A DNA stretch of 64,000 nt from Labilibaculum filiforme (GCF_002843315.1 NZ_MVDD01000007.1:186001-250000), one strand, 5' to 3'; positions 26,995 to 36,094 are shown, numbered from the stretch's first letter. The notes: generated by a model from the letters alone, not told the origin. Numbers and translations are program-made.

Positions 26995-27840
26995 ATGAAA
27001 AAAAGCCTATTACTAATAATTGGTCTTGTATTGATTTGTGCTTCCTATTCTGGTGCTCAAACAATTGCTACAAGTGTATATACAAAAGATCATATTAAAA
27101 ACAGAAAGCCTATTCCCTACTCAAATATACGTGAGTCGGATGTTATGTGGTCGAAGTTAGTTTGGAGATTTATTGATTTACGGGAGAAGCTAAATCTTCC
27201 AATGTACTATCCAACAACTCCGGAAGATGATCGCTATAGCTTGATTGACCTTTTGATGTATGGCATAGAAAATGAAGGATTAACTGCCTACGAAACTAAT
27301 GATGATGAATTTAAGGTTCCCATGACTATGGATCAAATTCGCTCAAAGTTCGATGCTCAGAATGACACAATAACACAACGAAACAGATTAACTGGCGAGT
27401 TGGAAGAAAAAGTGCTTTCTGGTGAAATGCATACCGATGATGTAAAAAGATATATGGTAAAAGAACAATGGTTCTTCGACAAACAAACATCTACTTTACA
27501 GGTTCGAATTATTGGAATTTGCCCAATTCGCGAATACATTAAGGACGGTGATTCGGAATTAGATGGTATTCAACAGAAAAAACTATTTTGGATTTATTTC
27601 CCTGAAGCTAGACCATTACTAGCTTCTCATGAAGTATTTAATCCAAATAACGATGCTGCTCGTTATTCATTTGATGATTTATTCTTAAAAAGACACTTTT
27701 CAAGCTTTATTTCACAAATTTCTAATGTTCACAACAATCGTCAGATTAGCGAATATACAGTAGGTTTAAATTCGATGCTTGAAGCGGAACGAATTAAGAA
27801 TGACATATTCACATTCGAACATGACCTTTGGGAGTTTTAA
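26995..27840 (+). CDS. gldN: T9SS ring protein GldN/PorN
   Basis: Periplasmic partner of GldK. A signal peptide (MKKSLLLIIGLVLICASYSGA) precedes the family pattern: KNRKPIPYSNIRESDVMWSK, WRFIDLREKLNLPMYYP, SLIDLLMYGIENEGLTAY, EQWFFDKQTSTLQVRIIGIC and the C-terminal LFLKRHFSSFISQ. 281 residues. It is 15 bases after gldM and is followed by a strong terminator, which closes the porP-gldKLMN operon. Confidence 0.94.
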   Translation: MKKSLLLIIGLVLICASYSGAQTIATSVYTKDHIKNRKPIPYSNIRESDVMWSKLVWRFIDLREKLNLPMYYPTTPEDDRYSLIDLLMYGIENEGLTAYETNDDEFKVPMTMDQIRSKFDAQNDTITQRNRLTGELEEKVLSGEMHTDDVKRYMVKEQWFFDKQTSTLQVRIIGICPIREYIKDGDSELDGIQQKKLFWIYFPEARPLLASHEVFNPNNDAARYSFDDLFLKRHFSSFISQISNVHNNRQISEYTVGLNSMLEAERIKNDIFTFEHDLWEF

Positions 27841-27860
27841 GCAAAATATACGCACATAAA

Positions 27861-27887
27861 AAAAGGACCTTTTCAGGTCCTTTTTTT
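27861..27887 (+). terminator. Bidirectional terminator between gldN and manC
   Basis: AAAAAGGACC and GGTCCTTTTTTT pair around a short loop; both strands have a T tract. It ends at the stop codon of the convergent manC gene. Confidence 0.9.
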
Positions 27888-28974
27888 ATACAAACTTTTT
27901 TCCTTTTGTAATTTTGACATCGTTTACAATTTTCCGTATCTCCTGCTCTTCTTTTCTAGGACATATTAATAGTGAGTTATCCGTTTCAACAACAATATAA
28001 TCCTTCAAACCCTGTACTACAACCAACTTATCGTTAGGCACATTTACAAGACAATTTTTCGATTCGTAAAGCATTACATTTTCACCTTGAATTGCATTTG
28101 CATTATGGTCTTTCCCCGAATGTTCGTATAAGGATCCCCAAGTACCAAGATCGGACCATCCGAACTCAGAACAATAAACGAAAACATTCTCCGACTTTTC
28201 AAGAATACCATAATCTATAGAGATATTTTCACATTTTGGATATATCTGATTAATGAATTCTTGCTCTTCCACTCCATCTATTTTATCCTCGATAGATTCG
28301 AAAAGATGCTTAATCTCAGGCAAAAAGGCACTAAAAGCGTTTTGTATTGCTCCTAATTTCCAAACAAAAATTCCTGAGTTCCAGAAAAATTCACCTGACT
28401 CATGAAAAATCTTCGCCATTTCGAGATGTGGTTTTTCGGTAAAAGTTTTCACCGGATAAACATCCGCATAACTATCCTCAGACTTATTTTCCACTTGAAT
28501 ATAACCATAACCAGTCTCTGGTCTTGAAGGAGTAATTCCGAGCGTGAGCAATTTATCACCATCCTGTACAAATTCTATTCCCTCACTAAGTACTTTTAGA
28601 AACTTTGTTTCATTTAATATTAAATGATCGGCAGGAGTAACAATAATAGAGGCATTCGGATTCCGTTTTTCTATTTTATGATTGGCGTAAGCAATACAAG
28701 GAGCGGTATTTCGTCTTATGGGTTCCAATAAAACCTGATCTTCTTTGATATGTGGAAGCTGTTCCAATACAAGACTCTTGTAATTAGCATTAGTTACCAC
28801 GAAAAAATTTTCTTTAGGACAAATCGAAGAAAACCGTTCGTAAGTTAACTGTATTAGCGTTTTACCAGCACCAAGAATATCAAGAAATTGTTTGGGGTGT
28901 TTATCTTTACTTAATGGCCAAAACCGTGAACCTACACCGCCAGCCATAATTATACAATAATTGTTTTTATCCAT
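27886..28974 (-). CDS. manC: Mannose-1-phosphate guanylyltransferase
   Basis: Makes GDP-mannose, the donor for mannose, fucose and related sugars in surface glycans. The 362-residue protein has the nucleotidyltransferase signature IIMAGGVGSRFWPLSKDKHPKQ (as positions about 8-29; key GGVGSRFWP and KxKQF), TPADHLI, VKTFTEKPHLEMA, FFWNSGIFVWKLG and FGWSDLGTWGSLYE. The C-terminal mannose isomerase domain of the bifunctional type is absent, so this is the short, monofunctional form. Cytoplasmic. It is divergent from mlaE and convergent with gldN. Confidence 0.94.
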   Translation of the reverse strand: MDKNNYCIIMAGGVGSRFWPLSKDKHPKQFLDILGAGKTLIQLTYERFSSICPKENFFVVTNANYKSLVLEQLPHIKEDQVLLEPIRRNTAPCIAYANHKIEKRNPNASIIVTPADHLILNETKFLKVLSEGIEFVQDGDKLLTLGITPSRPETGYGYIQVENKSEDSYADVYPVKTFTEKPHLEMAKIFHESGEFFWNSGIFVWKLGAIQNAFSAFLPEIKHLFESIEDKIDGVEEQEFINQIYPKCENISIDYGILEKSENVFVYCSEFGWSDLGTWGSLYEHSGKDHNANAIQGENVMLYESKNCLVNVPNDKLVVVQGLKDYIVVETDNSLLICPRKEEQEIRKIVNDVKITKGKKFV

Positions 28975-29153
28975 TGGGAAATATTTATCTCAATTCCTGC
29001 TATTTAATTAGAATTTAAGAGTCGTAAAAAATTATACTCTAAAATACTCAAAAGCCTTATTAAATCAAAAAAGAATAGAAAATTCAATAGATAGCCATAT
29101 CCTAAGGAATAGTAAATAAATAATTTGTAATTTTATCGTAAAGCAAAATAACT

Positions 29154-29894
29154 ATGAACCTGTTTGAAAACGTAGGAAAATTCTCCAGATTTCTGGTATT
29201 GGTATTTTCGAAACCAGAAAAAAGCAAGACTTTATTCTCGCAAATAATACGTGAAATTGATAAACTAGGAATCAATTCTATTGGTATTGTTGTGATTATA
29301 TCTTTGTTTATGGGAGCAGTTATCACCCTGCAAACCGCATACAATATGCTAAACCCTTTGCTACCCGATTATTTAGTTGGTTATACTACAAGGGAATCGA
29401 TGATTCTTGAATTTTCGTCGACCATAGTTGGTTTAATATTAGCTGGAAAAGTTGGTTCCAATATAGCCTCCGAAATTGGTTCGATGAGAGTTACTGAACA
29501 AATTGATGCCTTAGAAATAATGGGAATTAACTCGGCCAACCACTTAGTTTTACCAAAAATTATTGCGGCCATATTTATTAATCCATTTTTATATATTCTT
29601 AGTGTATTTGTAGGAATAATGGGAGGATTAATTGCTGGATCGCTTACCGGAACAGTTATTTTAACCGACTATATTGAAGGCGTTCAGTACGGCTTTATTC
29701 CCTACTACATCAGCTATTCTTTAATAAAAACCGCTGTTTTTGCCTTTATAATTACCGCAATACCATCTTTTTATGGATACTACGTAAAAGGTGGCGCACT
29801 AGAGGTAGGTAAAGCAAGTACAAAGGCAGTTGTAAACAGCAGCATTCTAATTCTTCTTGCAAATGTTATCCTCACTCAAATCCTTTTAAAATGA
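29154..29894 (+). CDS. mlaE: MlaE-family ABC transporter permease
   Basis: Inner-membrane permease of the Mla/Mce lipid transport type, which moves phospholipids between inner and outer membrane. The 246-residue protein has the conserved block IVVIISLFMGAVITLQTAYN, LVGYTTRESMILEFSSTIVG, the EIGSMRVTEQIDALEIMGIN coupling motif, and several further membrane segments. It overlaps the ATPase gene by four bases (ATGA at 29891). The Mce (MlaD) partner and soluble carriers are not in the window. Confidence 0.9.
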   Translation: MNLFENVGKFSRFLVLVFSKPEKSKTLFSQIIREIDKLGINSIGIVVIISLFMGAVITLQTAYNMLNPLLPDYLVGYTTRESMILEFSSTIVGLILAGKVGSNIASEIGSMRVTEQIDALEIMGINSANHLVLPKIIAAIFINPFLYILSVFVGIMGGLIAGSLTGTVILTDYIEGVQYGFIPYYISYSLIKTAVFAFIITAIPSFYGYYVKGGALEVGKASTKAVVNSSILILLANVILTQILLK

Positions 29895-30643
29895 TCACTG
29901 TAAATAACGTATATAAATCATTTGCCGATTTAAAAGTGCTGAATGATATCTCCATTACTTTTGAAGCTGGAAAAACCAATCTTATTATTGGACAAAGTGG
30001 ATCAGGAAAAACTGTTTTATTAAAATCCATAATTGGTTTACATGAGGTTGACTCGGGAAGTATTTTCTATAATGATAGAAATTTTACTGCTATGAATTTA
30101 AAAGGAAGAAAAGAAATTCGAAAAGAGATGGGAATGGTATTTCAGGGAGGTGCTTTATTTGATTCTATGACAGTGGAAGAAAATGTTCTTTTTCCATTAA
30201 ACATGTTCTCGAATAGCAGTGAAAAAGAGAAAAAAGAAAGAGCCAATTTCTGTTTGAACCGTGTAAATATTCAAAATTCAAATCATTTATTTCCAGCTGA
30301 AATTAGTGGTGGTATGCAAAAAAGGGTAGCAATAGCAAGAGCAATTGCTCTAAATCCAAAATATCTATTCTGTGATGAGCCTAACTCTGGCTTAGACCCT
30401 GTTACTGCAATTCTAATTGATAATTTGATTTTAGAAATTACAAAAGAATATAATATTACCACCATTATTAATACCCACGATATGAATTCAGTAATGGAAA
30501 TTGGTGAAAAAATTATCTTTATCAGTAAAGGAAACAAAGTTTGGGAAGGTACAAAAGATGGTATATTTGATACTGATAATGAGGATTTAAATAATTTTGT
30601 ATTTGCTTCGGAATTGTATAAAAAGATTAAAAAAATAAGCTAG
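29891..30643 (+). CDS. mlaF: MlaF-like ABC transporter ATP-binding protein
   Basis: ATPase partner of the MlaE-like permease. In 250 residues it shows Walker A GQSGSGKT, a Q-loop around GMVFQGGALFDSMTVEEN, the signature SGGMQKRVAIARAIA, Walker B KYLFCDEPNSGLDP and the switch His in INTHDM. SGGM rather than SGGQ is typical of MlaF proteins. Translationally coupled to mlaE by an ATGA overlap. Confidence 0.93.
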   Translation: MITVNNVYKSFADLKVLNDISITFEAGKTNLIIGQSGSGKTVLLKSIIGLHEVDSGSIFYNDRNFTAMNLKGRKEIRKEMGMVFQGGALFDSMTVEENVLFPLNMFSNSSEKEKKERANFCLNRVNIQNSNHLFPAEISGGMQKRVAIARAIALNPKYLFCDEPNSGLDPVTAILIDNLILEITKEYNITTIINTHDMNSVMEIGEKIIFISKGNKVWEGTKDGIFDTDNEDLNNFVFASELYKKIKKIS

Positions 30644-30710
30644 TAGCTTTCCTGTATGCACATTCTTTACGATTTATTATCTTTGCTTTCAGATCAACAA
30701 GTAACAATTC

Positions 30711-31538
30711 ATGAATAAAGTACTACTTTTCTTATTTTGCTGTACATTCACCTTTTTTGTATCCTGCAAAGAGAATAAAAACAATAAGCCAAAACTAAAT
30801 AAGGATCAGTTCATTAATATGCTTATTGACATTCATATTATTGATGGGACTTTAGATGCTCAAAATATTTACCGCTCGGGAGATAATTTTCGCCCAAGTT
30901 ATTACTACAACTCTATTTTCCAGAAATACGATATTACCCGCGAACAATTTGATTCTTGTGTTGCTTTCTATTCAAACGACACAAAAAATTTCACTCAAAT
31001 TTACGATGTAATTATCGACTCGCTTAATCGACTTGAAACTAAATATAGGATTGAAGTTAAAAATAAAAAGCTGGAACAAGACACCGTGAACTTGTGGGCA
31101 AAAAAACAACATTGGATCATTACAGCGAAGGATAAAAATAAAGTAGATTTTGCAATCCCAATTTCACAAAAAGGAATCTATACTATAAAAACTTCCATCA
31201 AAATATTTGAGGACGACCAAACCGACAATCCTAAAATAGAAGCCTATTTCTGGAAAAAAGACACTTTAGGCGACGAACATAAAATTTCGTTTATGCCACA
31301 ACCAATTACTAAGGATTCGAAACTCAACACCTACGAAATTAGTTTAACTTACCCCGATTCTAGCTACACAGAATTGCGAGGTAATCTTTTCGCTGGCGAA
31401 AACGATTTAGTTGAATTTACCCAACATTTCGAAATTAAAGATATTTTAATTTTCAATCCGGAAATAAGACCTGATTCCATACAAGTAATGAAGGAAATTA
31501 AAGAAGAAGAAGACATGAAATCATTGCGACAACGATGA
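30711..31538 (+). CDS. DUF4296 domain lipoprotein
   Basis: A 275-residue putative lipoprotein (lipobox FFVSC, Cys19). The N-terminal 110 residues resemble DUF4296 (KLNKDQFINMLIDIHIIDG, then YNSIFQKYDITREQFDSCV). The C-terminal part looks like an independent beta-rich domain. Function unknown; the family is confined to Bacteroidota as far as I know. A TATCTTTG -7-like box is at 30678-30685. It overlaps the next gene by four bases, so the two proteins are likely made together. Confidence 0.8.
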   Translation: MNKVLLFLFCCTFTFFVSCKENKNNKPKLNKDQFINMLIDIHIIDGTLDAQNIYRSGDNFRPSYYYNSIFQKYDITREQFDSCVAFYSNDTKNFTQIYDVIIDSLNRLETKYRIEVKNKKLEQDTVNLWAKKQHWIITAKDKNKVDFAIPISQKGIYTIKTSIKIFEDDQTDNPKIEAYFWKKDTLGDEHKISFMPQPITKDSKLNTYEISLTYPDSSYTELRGNLFAGENDLVEFTQHFEIKDILIFNPEIRPDSIQVMKEIKEEEDMKSLRQR

Positions 31539-32350
31539 GAAAAATAGCCGCAAATTATATTTTTCCGGTAACTTCTGAACCACTTAGAAATGGTATTATC
31601 ATTCTCGATTCGGAAAATAAAATTGTTGATTTAATAGATACCAAGGGAGATTTTAAGGAGATTTCAAATTTGGAATTTTATAGTGGAGTACTTATTCCTG
31701 GTTTGGTAGATGTATTTACACTACTCAGCATTTCGTCCTTTTCAAAAATTGATTTTGAAGCTTGTTTGCAAGATGATTTTGCGTTTACACTAAAACAAAT
31801 TTTACAAGAAAAAGAGAATACACCAACTTCGGTACAAAAAGGGATTAATCAATTGGAAGCATATGGTACTGTTCTCGCTGCCGATTATTTTCAGGAAAAT
31901 AATCATGCCAATCAGAAGCAAAAATCCAAAACAACTTTTCGTGATATAAATCTTACAGAGTCAATTTGCAAGCTACACCTTCCTATTGCCAAATCACAAA
32001 GGAAGACTTGTCACTCCCTATTTATAAATCGTATTATTCTGGAAAAATTTTCGGATTTTAAAGCTTGTGAAAACGAAATGAATCAGTGCTGTATAGGAAC
32101 AGGATCACTTGGAACCCATGATAAGCTTTCTGTTTTCGAGGAGATAAAAACTTTACAAGAAATGCAAACAAATCTCACTTTCTGGGATTTGATTAAATGG
32201 GGAACTATAAACGGAGCAAGACATTTACAACTTGAAAATACATTTGGAAGTCTGGAAATAGGTAAAAAACCAGGATTAAACCTCCTCAGCAATCTTGATT
32301 ATCAGAATCAAAAGTTCACAAGTAAAAGTGAGCTAAGAGTTATCGCTTAG
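31535..32350 (+). CDS. Amidohydrolase-like protein without metal ligands
   Basis: A 271-residue protein related to amidohydrolases: the N-terminal beta region (AANYIFPVTSEPLRNGIIIL), the strand IPGLVDV and the C-terminal FWDLIKWGTINGARHLQLE with SLEIGKKPGLNLL are clear. The usual metal site after PGxVDxH is replaced (VDVFTLLSIS in place of an HxH stretch), and the GTDS Asp is replaced (IGTGSLGTHDKLS). The barrel is about 100 residues shorter than normal. The reading frame is intact, so it is more likely a pseudoenzyme than a pseudogene. It is translationally coupled to the DUF4296 lipoprotein. Confidence 0.75.
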   Translation: MRKIAANYIFPVTSEPLRNGIIILDSENKIVDLIDTKGDFKEISNLEFYSGVLIPGLVDVFTLLSISSFSKIDFEACLQDDFAFTLKQILQEKENTPTSVQKGINQLEAYGTVLAADYFQENNHANQKQKSKTTFRDINLTESICKLHLPIAKSQRKTCHSLFINRIILEKFSDFKACENEMNQCCIGTGSLGTHDKLSVFEEIKTLQEMQTNLTFWDLIKWGTINGARHLQLENTFGSLEIGKKPGLNLLSNLDYQNQKFTSKSELRVIA

Positions 32351-32441
32351 TCAGAACTGCTTCACTTCTTGATTAAAACTAGTCAATTTAGGAGATCAAC
32401 TCCAAAATTTCTCTAAATTTGCACCACAAAAATACGCGCAA

Positions 32442-33221
32442 ATGGCTACTTTTCTTTTCGACAAAATCATATTTGGCCCTGTAAAAAGCAGAAGACTTGG
32501 GGTTTCCTTAGGTATTAATTTATTACCGAACGATTGCAAACTCTGCAGTTTTAATTGCATTTATTGTGAGTGTGGATGGAATCCAGAGCAATACGAGCAA
32601 AAAATTGATTTCCATCCTAAAAATCAAGTAAAAGAGAGTCTGTTCGAAAAATTGAGCCAAATGAAGGCCAATAACGAAGATTTGGATGTGATTACCTTTG
32701 CGGGAAATGGAGAACCAACACTTCATCCGGAATTTGGCGAAATAATTAACTACACCATTGAAGTTCGTAATCAAGTGTTTCCTAAAGCTAGAATAGCAGT
32801 TCTTTCCAACTCTTCGATGATACACAAAAAGTCGGTATTCGAAGCTCTAAATAAGGTTGACGATAACATTTTAAAACTAGATGGCGGTACAGAAGAAACG
32901 ATTATTAATTTAGATCAACCCGTTGGTAAATTCAACTTAAATAATCTGGTTGAACTTCTTTCAGAATTCGATGGTAACTTAATTATTCAAACCCTCTTTA
33001 TTCGAGGAGAATACGCAGGTAAAATTATTGACAATACGACAACTGCGGAAATAGAAGCATGGATTTCACATCTTCAAAGAATAAAACCAAAAGAAGTAAT
33101 GATTTATACTATTTTCAGAGATACACCAAGTGATAATTTGGAAAAAATATCCTTGGAAGAATTGCAGCAAATTGCAAAAAAAGTAGAAGAAGCCGGATTT
33201 AAAACACAAATAAGTGGATAA
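32442..33221 (+). CDS. Radical SAM protein (COG0731-like)
   Basis: A 259-residue radical SAM protein. The cluster motif CSFNCIYC (CxxxCxxC), preceded by CKLC, is at about residues 26-40, and the SAM-binding TFAGNGEPTLHPEF and VLSNSSMI follow. It resembles the small radical SAM proteins of the wybutosine-synthesis/COG0731 group, of unknown function in bacteria. A TAAATTTG -7-like box is at 32414-32421. It lies 91 bases after the amidohydrolase-like gene and probably has its own promoter. Confidence 0.85.
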   Translation: MATFLFDKIIFGPVKSRRLGVSLGINLLPNDCKLCSFNCIYCECGWNPEQYEQKIDFHPKNQVKESLFEKLSQMKANNEDLDVITFAGNGEPTLHPEFGEIINYTIEVRNQVFPKARIAVLSNSSMIHKKSVFEALNKVDDNILKLDGGTEETIINLDQPVGKFNLNNLVELLSEFDGNLIIQTLFIRGEYAGKIIDNTTTAEIEAWISHLQRIKPKEVMIYTIFRDTPSDNLEKISLEELQQIAKKVEEAGFKTQISG

Positions 33222-33543
33222 TATTTCCCCTTTTTAGCTTCCGTTGTTATTAAAAATTACGCACTAATTGTTATTATTTAATAGGAGTTGAAAAAAACAA
33301 AAACAAAACTACTTTTCAAAAGAAAAAACATTTTACTCCTCTAGAATATCAGTAAACAGGACAAATATAACCTTAATAAGTGAAAATTGAATTTCGTTTT
33401 TACGGTAGTAGATATCTTTTGTTTCTCCAATTAATGAGTTTTTATACAATTAGTACATATAAACCTTTTTTGTTTGCATTTTATCCCTAAAAGTTTAACT
33501 TTAAGTTTATTACAAAAAAAACCTAAGCGAAATCAACAAATCT
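33222..33543. other. Intergenic region without a recognised gene
   Basis: 322 bases, strongly AT-rich. No ORF of note in either strand. A loose pair of arms (AGGAGT and ACTCCT, about 33282-33341) encloses a purine-rich stretch; it has no T tract. The region presumably holds the promoter of the lipoprotein gene, but no clear TAnnTTTG box was found. Confidence 0.4.
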
Positions 33544-34440
33544 ATGTTTAAAACATCTATTAAAATAAGCTGTTTCATTCTTCTTTTCACTTCATCAGTT
33601 CTAACTTTTGGTTGTCAAAATAAGAAAGCTTCGACAGATAAAGTGTCTGAGATAAAAGCACCTCAACAAAAGGAGTTTAAATCGGTTAAAACCCTATTTT
33701 ACAATGTACCTAGTCCGATTGAAGTAACAGGAATCATTAAGGAAATGAATCTTCCCTATCATCCTGATTTAATGAATCCAGTTTCTAATGCCGACAATTA
33801 TTTATCGCAAGCAGATGTAGCTATTAATATTGGTATTTATGGTGCCGATTTAAGTTACATTCGAATTTATGAACAGTTTCAGGATGCTGCTAGATATTTG
33901 GCCGTAATTAAAAAATTTACACGTGAATTAGGAATTCCTGAAGAGCAAGAAAAAATTACTGCTCAAAGAATGGAAAGAAATATTGAAAATCAAGATTCAT
34001 TACTTCATATTATTACCGAAACTTTCACCAAATCGGACAGTTATCTAAAAGAAAACCAAAGAGGTGGAATTGCAGCTTTAATTGTTTTTGGTGGATGGAT
34101 TGAAACCCTTTATTTGGCAACTAATATTGTAGATTTAAAAAATCCTCAGAAAGAAATGGTCAACTTAATATCGCAGCAAAAGCATTCTGTGAAAAATTTA
34201 ATTGGCTTGTTAAATCAATACAGAGACAACTATAAAATAAAACAAATTCTGCCAGATTTAAAGAAACTAGATGCTAAATTTCAGGAAATATCACAAACCA
34301 AATCATCTGCATCGAGTATTAAAACAAAAGACGGAAAAACAGTCATTAAAAACCAGGTTACTCTAACTGCCTCGAACGAAACGCTACGAGATATAAAAGA
34401 AATAAACAATAAAATTAGAGAAACTATTACTGAATTATAG
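33544..34440 (+). CDS. Lipoprotein of unknown function
   Basis: A 298-residue protein with a type II signal peptide (lipobox LTFGC, Cys24), a short Lys-rich linker, then a helical body. Recognisable runs are VKTLFYNVPSPIEVTGIIKE, YGADLSYIRIYEQFQDAARY, IVFGGWIETLYLATNIV and KNLIGLLNQYRDNYKI. I do not recognise a named domain; similar proteins occur in Bacteroidota. It is likely anchored in a membrane facing the periplasm. The next gene starts 26 bases downstream and is probably co-transcribed. Confidence 0.8.
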   Translation: MFKTSIKISCFILLFTSSVLTFGCQNKKASTDKVSEIKAPQQKEFKSVKTLFYNVPSPIEVTGIIKEMNLPYHPDLMNPVSNADNYLSQADVAINIGIYGADLSYIRIYEQFQDAARYLAVIKKFTRELGIPEEQEKITAQRMERNIENQDSLLHIITETFTKSDSYLKENQRGGIAALIVFGGWIETLYLATNIVDLKNPQKEMVNLISQQKHSVKNLIGLLNQYRDNYKIKQILPDLKKLDAKFQEISQTKSSASSIKTKDGKTVIKNQVTLTASNETLRDIKEINNKIRETITEL

Positions 34441-34466
34441 GATTGGAGAGCACTAAAACGATTGGA

Positions 34467-34925
34467 ATGAGAAAGACTATAACAGCAATACTACTTATTT
34501 TTCACTTATTCGCATTGCCAAATATTGTATTGGCGCAATGTAATGAATACACAAAAAAAGAATGTATTCCGCAACTAACCCCTTACACGTTTAACGGACA
34601 ATTAAATAATGCCGTATTATCAGAAGGAGAAACTGCTGAATTACAACTTACTTTTTATAAAGATCAGGAATATAGAATTTTGGTGGAGGGAGAAGATGCC
34701 CTTGGCAAAATTCAATTTCAGCTTTTTGATACCGATTACAATCTTTTATACGATAATGCGGACGAGGGGCACACAAAATTATGGGATTTTATGGTAGAGA
34801 GTACCGACGATTTTGTAATTCGTATACTGATACCAGAAGATAAACAAAAGGCACAAATTGAAAGTGGTTGCGTTTCTATTCTTATAGGCTTTAGAGCTTT
34901 TGGATCGCGAACTATTTTTAAATAG
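34467..34925 (+). CDS. Secreted protein of unknown function
   Basis: A 152-residue protein with a signal peptide (MRKTITAILLIFHLFALPNI, cleavage after VLA or nearby). The mature part is beta-rich and has four Cys (QCNEYTKKECIPQLTPYTF, later SGCVSIL). FQLFDTDYNLLYDN and FMVESTDDFVIRILIPE are suggestive of a jelly-roll or pre-peptidase C-terminal-like fold, but this is a guess. ATG at 34467 is preferred over a TTG eight codons upstream because it begins the signal peptide. A terminator follows. Confidence 0.78.
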   Translation: MRKTITAILLIFHLFALPNIVLAQCNEYTKKECIPQLTPYTFNGQLNNAVLSEGETAELQLTFYKDQEYRILVEGEDALGKIQFQLFDTDYNLLYDNADEGHTKLWDFMVESTDDFVIRILIPEDKQKAQIESGCVSILIGFRAFGSRTIFK

Positions 34926-34952
34926 TTTTCCTATTCGAAAATTACGATACAA

Positions 34953-34983
34953 AAAAACCATCCTTTACGGGATGGTTTTTTTT
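34953..34983 (+). terminator. Bidirectional terminator
   Basis: AAAAACCATC and GATGGTTTTTTTT pair around an eight-base loop, with T tracts on both strands, between two convergent genes. Confidence 0.88.
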
Positions 34984-35002
34984 GATTCAATATTTTATTC
35001 GA

Positions 35003-35890
35003 CTATTTCAGTAAAAAAGCAGCGGAACCGATATGGTTTCCCTCGGTAAAAACATCCACTTTATATTCTCCTTCAATAAGACTTCCATCATTATCCCAGA
35101 ATACAGCAACATCAAGCTGTTCCCCTTCGTAATCAATTTCCCGGGTTGCAGAATAGCTTAATTTAGTATTCTCGAAATTAAATAAAAGGTTTTCAGGATT
35201 TCCAAGAACTACTTCATCTGGTCGAGTAATGCGAACATATAATGCTTTAAGACCTGTACTTGCAGTTACATTCTTTTGTATTGTAAAATTGGTGACTAAT
35301 TTTTCCGTTTTGGAAATCTTTTTCACGTCTTTCCCTTTTCGATTAATAGGAGTACAAGCAAGATCTATAAGCGTAAGAGTTGCTGCTTTACTAATCACCT
35401 CTTTCATTGTTTCGGTTGACTCCTCGAGTTTGGTATTACGATCCTTCACCCAATCGATTTGCTTTTTAACACGAACATTTTCGGCCGTAAGTAATTGATT
35501 TCTTGTATTTAAAGAGTCTATTTGAACAATATAATCTCTTAGAACACCTTTTAAAGTTCCTAATTCCTTTTTGTATTTATTAATTTCGAAATACGAATTG
35601 TTTCGAAAAACTTTCATTCTATCCAACAGTTCTGTGATCTTCTCCTGTTCCATTTTAAGTTGAACATTCAAAGTATCGTTACTTGTTTGCAGAGAATCGT
35701 AATCCTGCGAAAGCAATTTCAATTCATTTTCCAAACTTATTTTCTCGGTAGTAATTTCAGAAATATAGCGTTTATTATCTCTATGTTCCATGTAATACAT
35801 TACCGCTAAAATCACAAGAATTACACCTAAAGATGCCAACACTCCAATGTAAATGTTGTCCTTTTTACTGTTTCCTCTATTCTCTGCCAT
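35003..35890 (-). CDS. Membrane-anchored coiled-coil protein of unknown function
   Basis: A 295-residue protein: short cytoplasmic N-terminus, one membrane helix (about 14-33, YIGVLASLGVILVILAVMYY), a long coiled coil (about 40-165), then a compact C-terminal domain of about 120 residues (LTLIDLACTPINRKGKDVKK, EYKVDVFTEGNHIGSAAF). The C-terminal domain looks beta-rich. Proteins of this layout are common in Bacteroidota and lack an assigned function. A TAAATTTG -7-like box on the minus strand (35916-35923) lies 26 bases upstream of the ATG. Confidence 0.85.
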   Translation of the reverse strand: MAENRGNSKKDNIYIGVLASLGVILVILAVMYYMEHRDNKRYISEITTEKISLENELKLLSQDYDSLQTSNDTLNVQLKMEQEKITELLDRMKVFRNNSYFEINKYKKELGTLKGVLRDYIVQIDSLNTRNQLLTAENVRVKKQIDWVKDRNTKLEESTETMKEVISKAATLTLIDLACTPINRKGKDVKKISKTEKLVTNFTIQKNVTASTGLKALYVRITRPDEVVLGNPENLLFNFENTKLSYSATREIDYEGEQLDVAVFWDNDGSLIEGEYKVDVFTEGNHIGSAAFLLK

Positions 35891-35920
35891 AAAAATTCTA
35901 CTTAATTAATTCGCACAAAT

Positions 35921-36094
35921 TTACTTATCTTTTTTTAAATTGTATTCTCTGTTGCCTAGTTTGTTTGAGAACATTCTACGGATCAATAATAAACGAATAA
36001 TTTCCCTTAAGAAACCAAATGTACTTATCGGGCGAAGTATAACAATAAATACACCAACAATTGAAAGGCTAACATCCCAAACAAAATAACGAGG
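35921..36094 (-). pseudogene. Open frame without start codon, possible remnant of a small membrane protein
   Basis: Between the TonB receptor stop and the coiled-coil gene the minus strand has an open frame of 57 codons ending in TAA. It encodes a plausible membrane helix and basic tail (DVSLSIVGVFIVILRPIS, then REIIRLLLIRRMFSNKLG). No ATG or GTG lies in frame upstream of the helix. A 12-base repeat (GGATGTTAGCCT, twice within about 35 bases, about 36076-36103) sits at its 5' end, so a deletion, duplication or frameshift may have removed the start. It could also be chance. Confidence 0.35.

Noticed and set aside
35229-35498. Plus-strand 89-codon ORF opposite the coiled-coil membrane protein
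   Set aside because: Shadow of the minus-strand gene, whose coiled-coil pattern is coherent.
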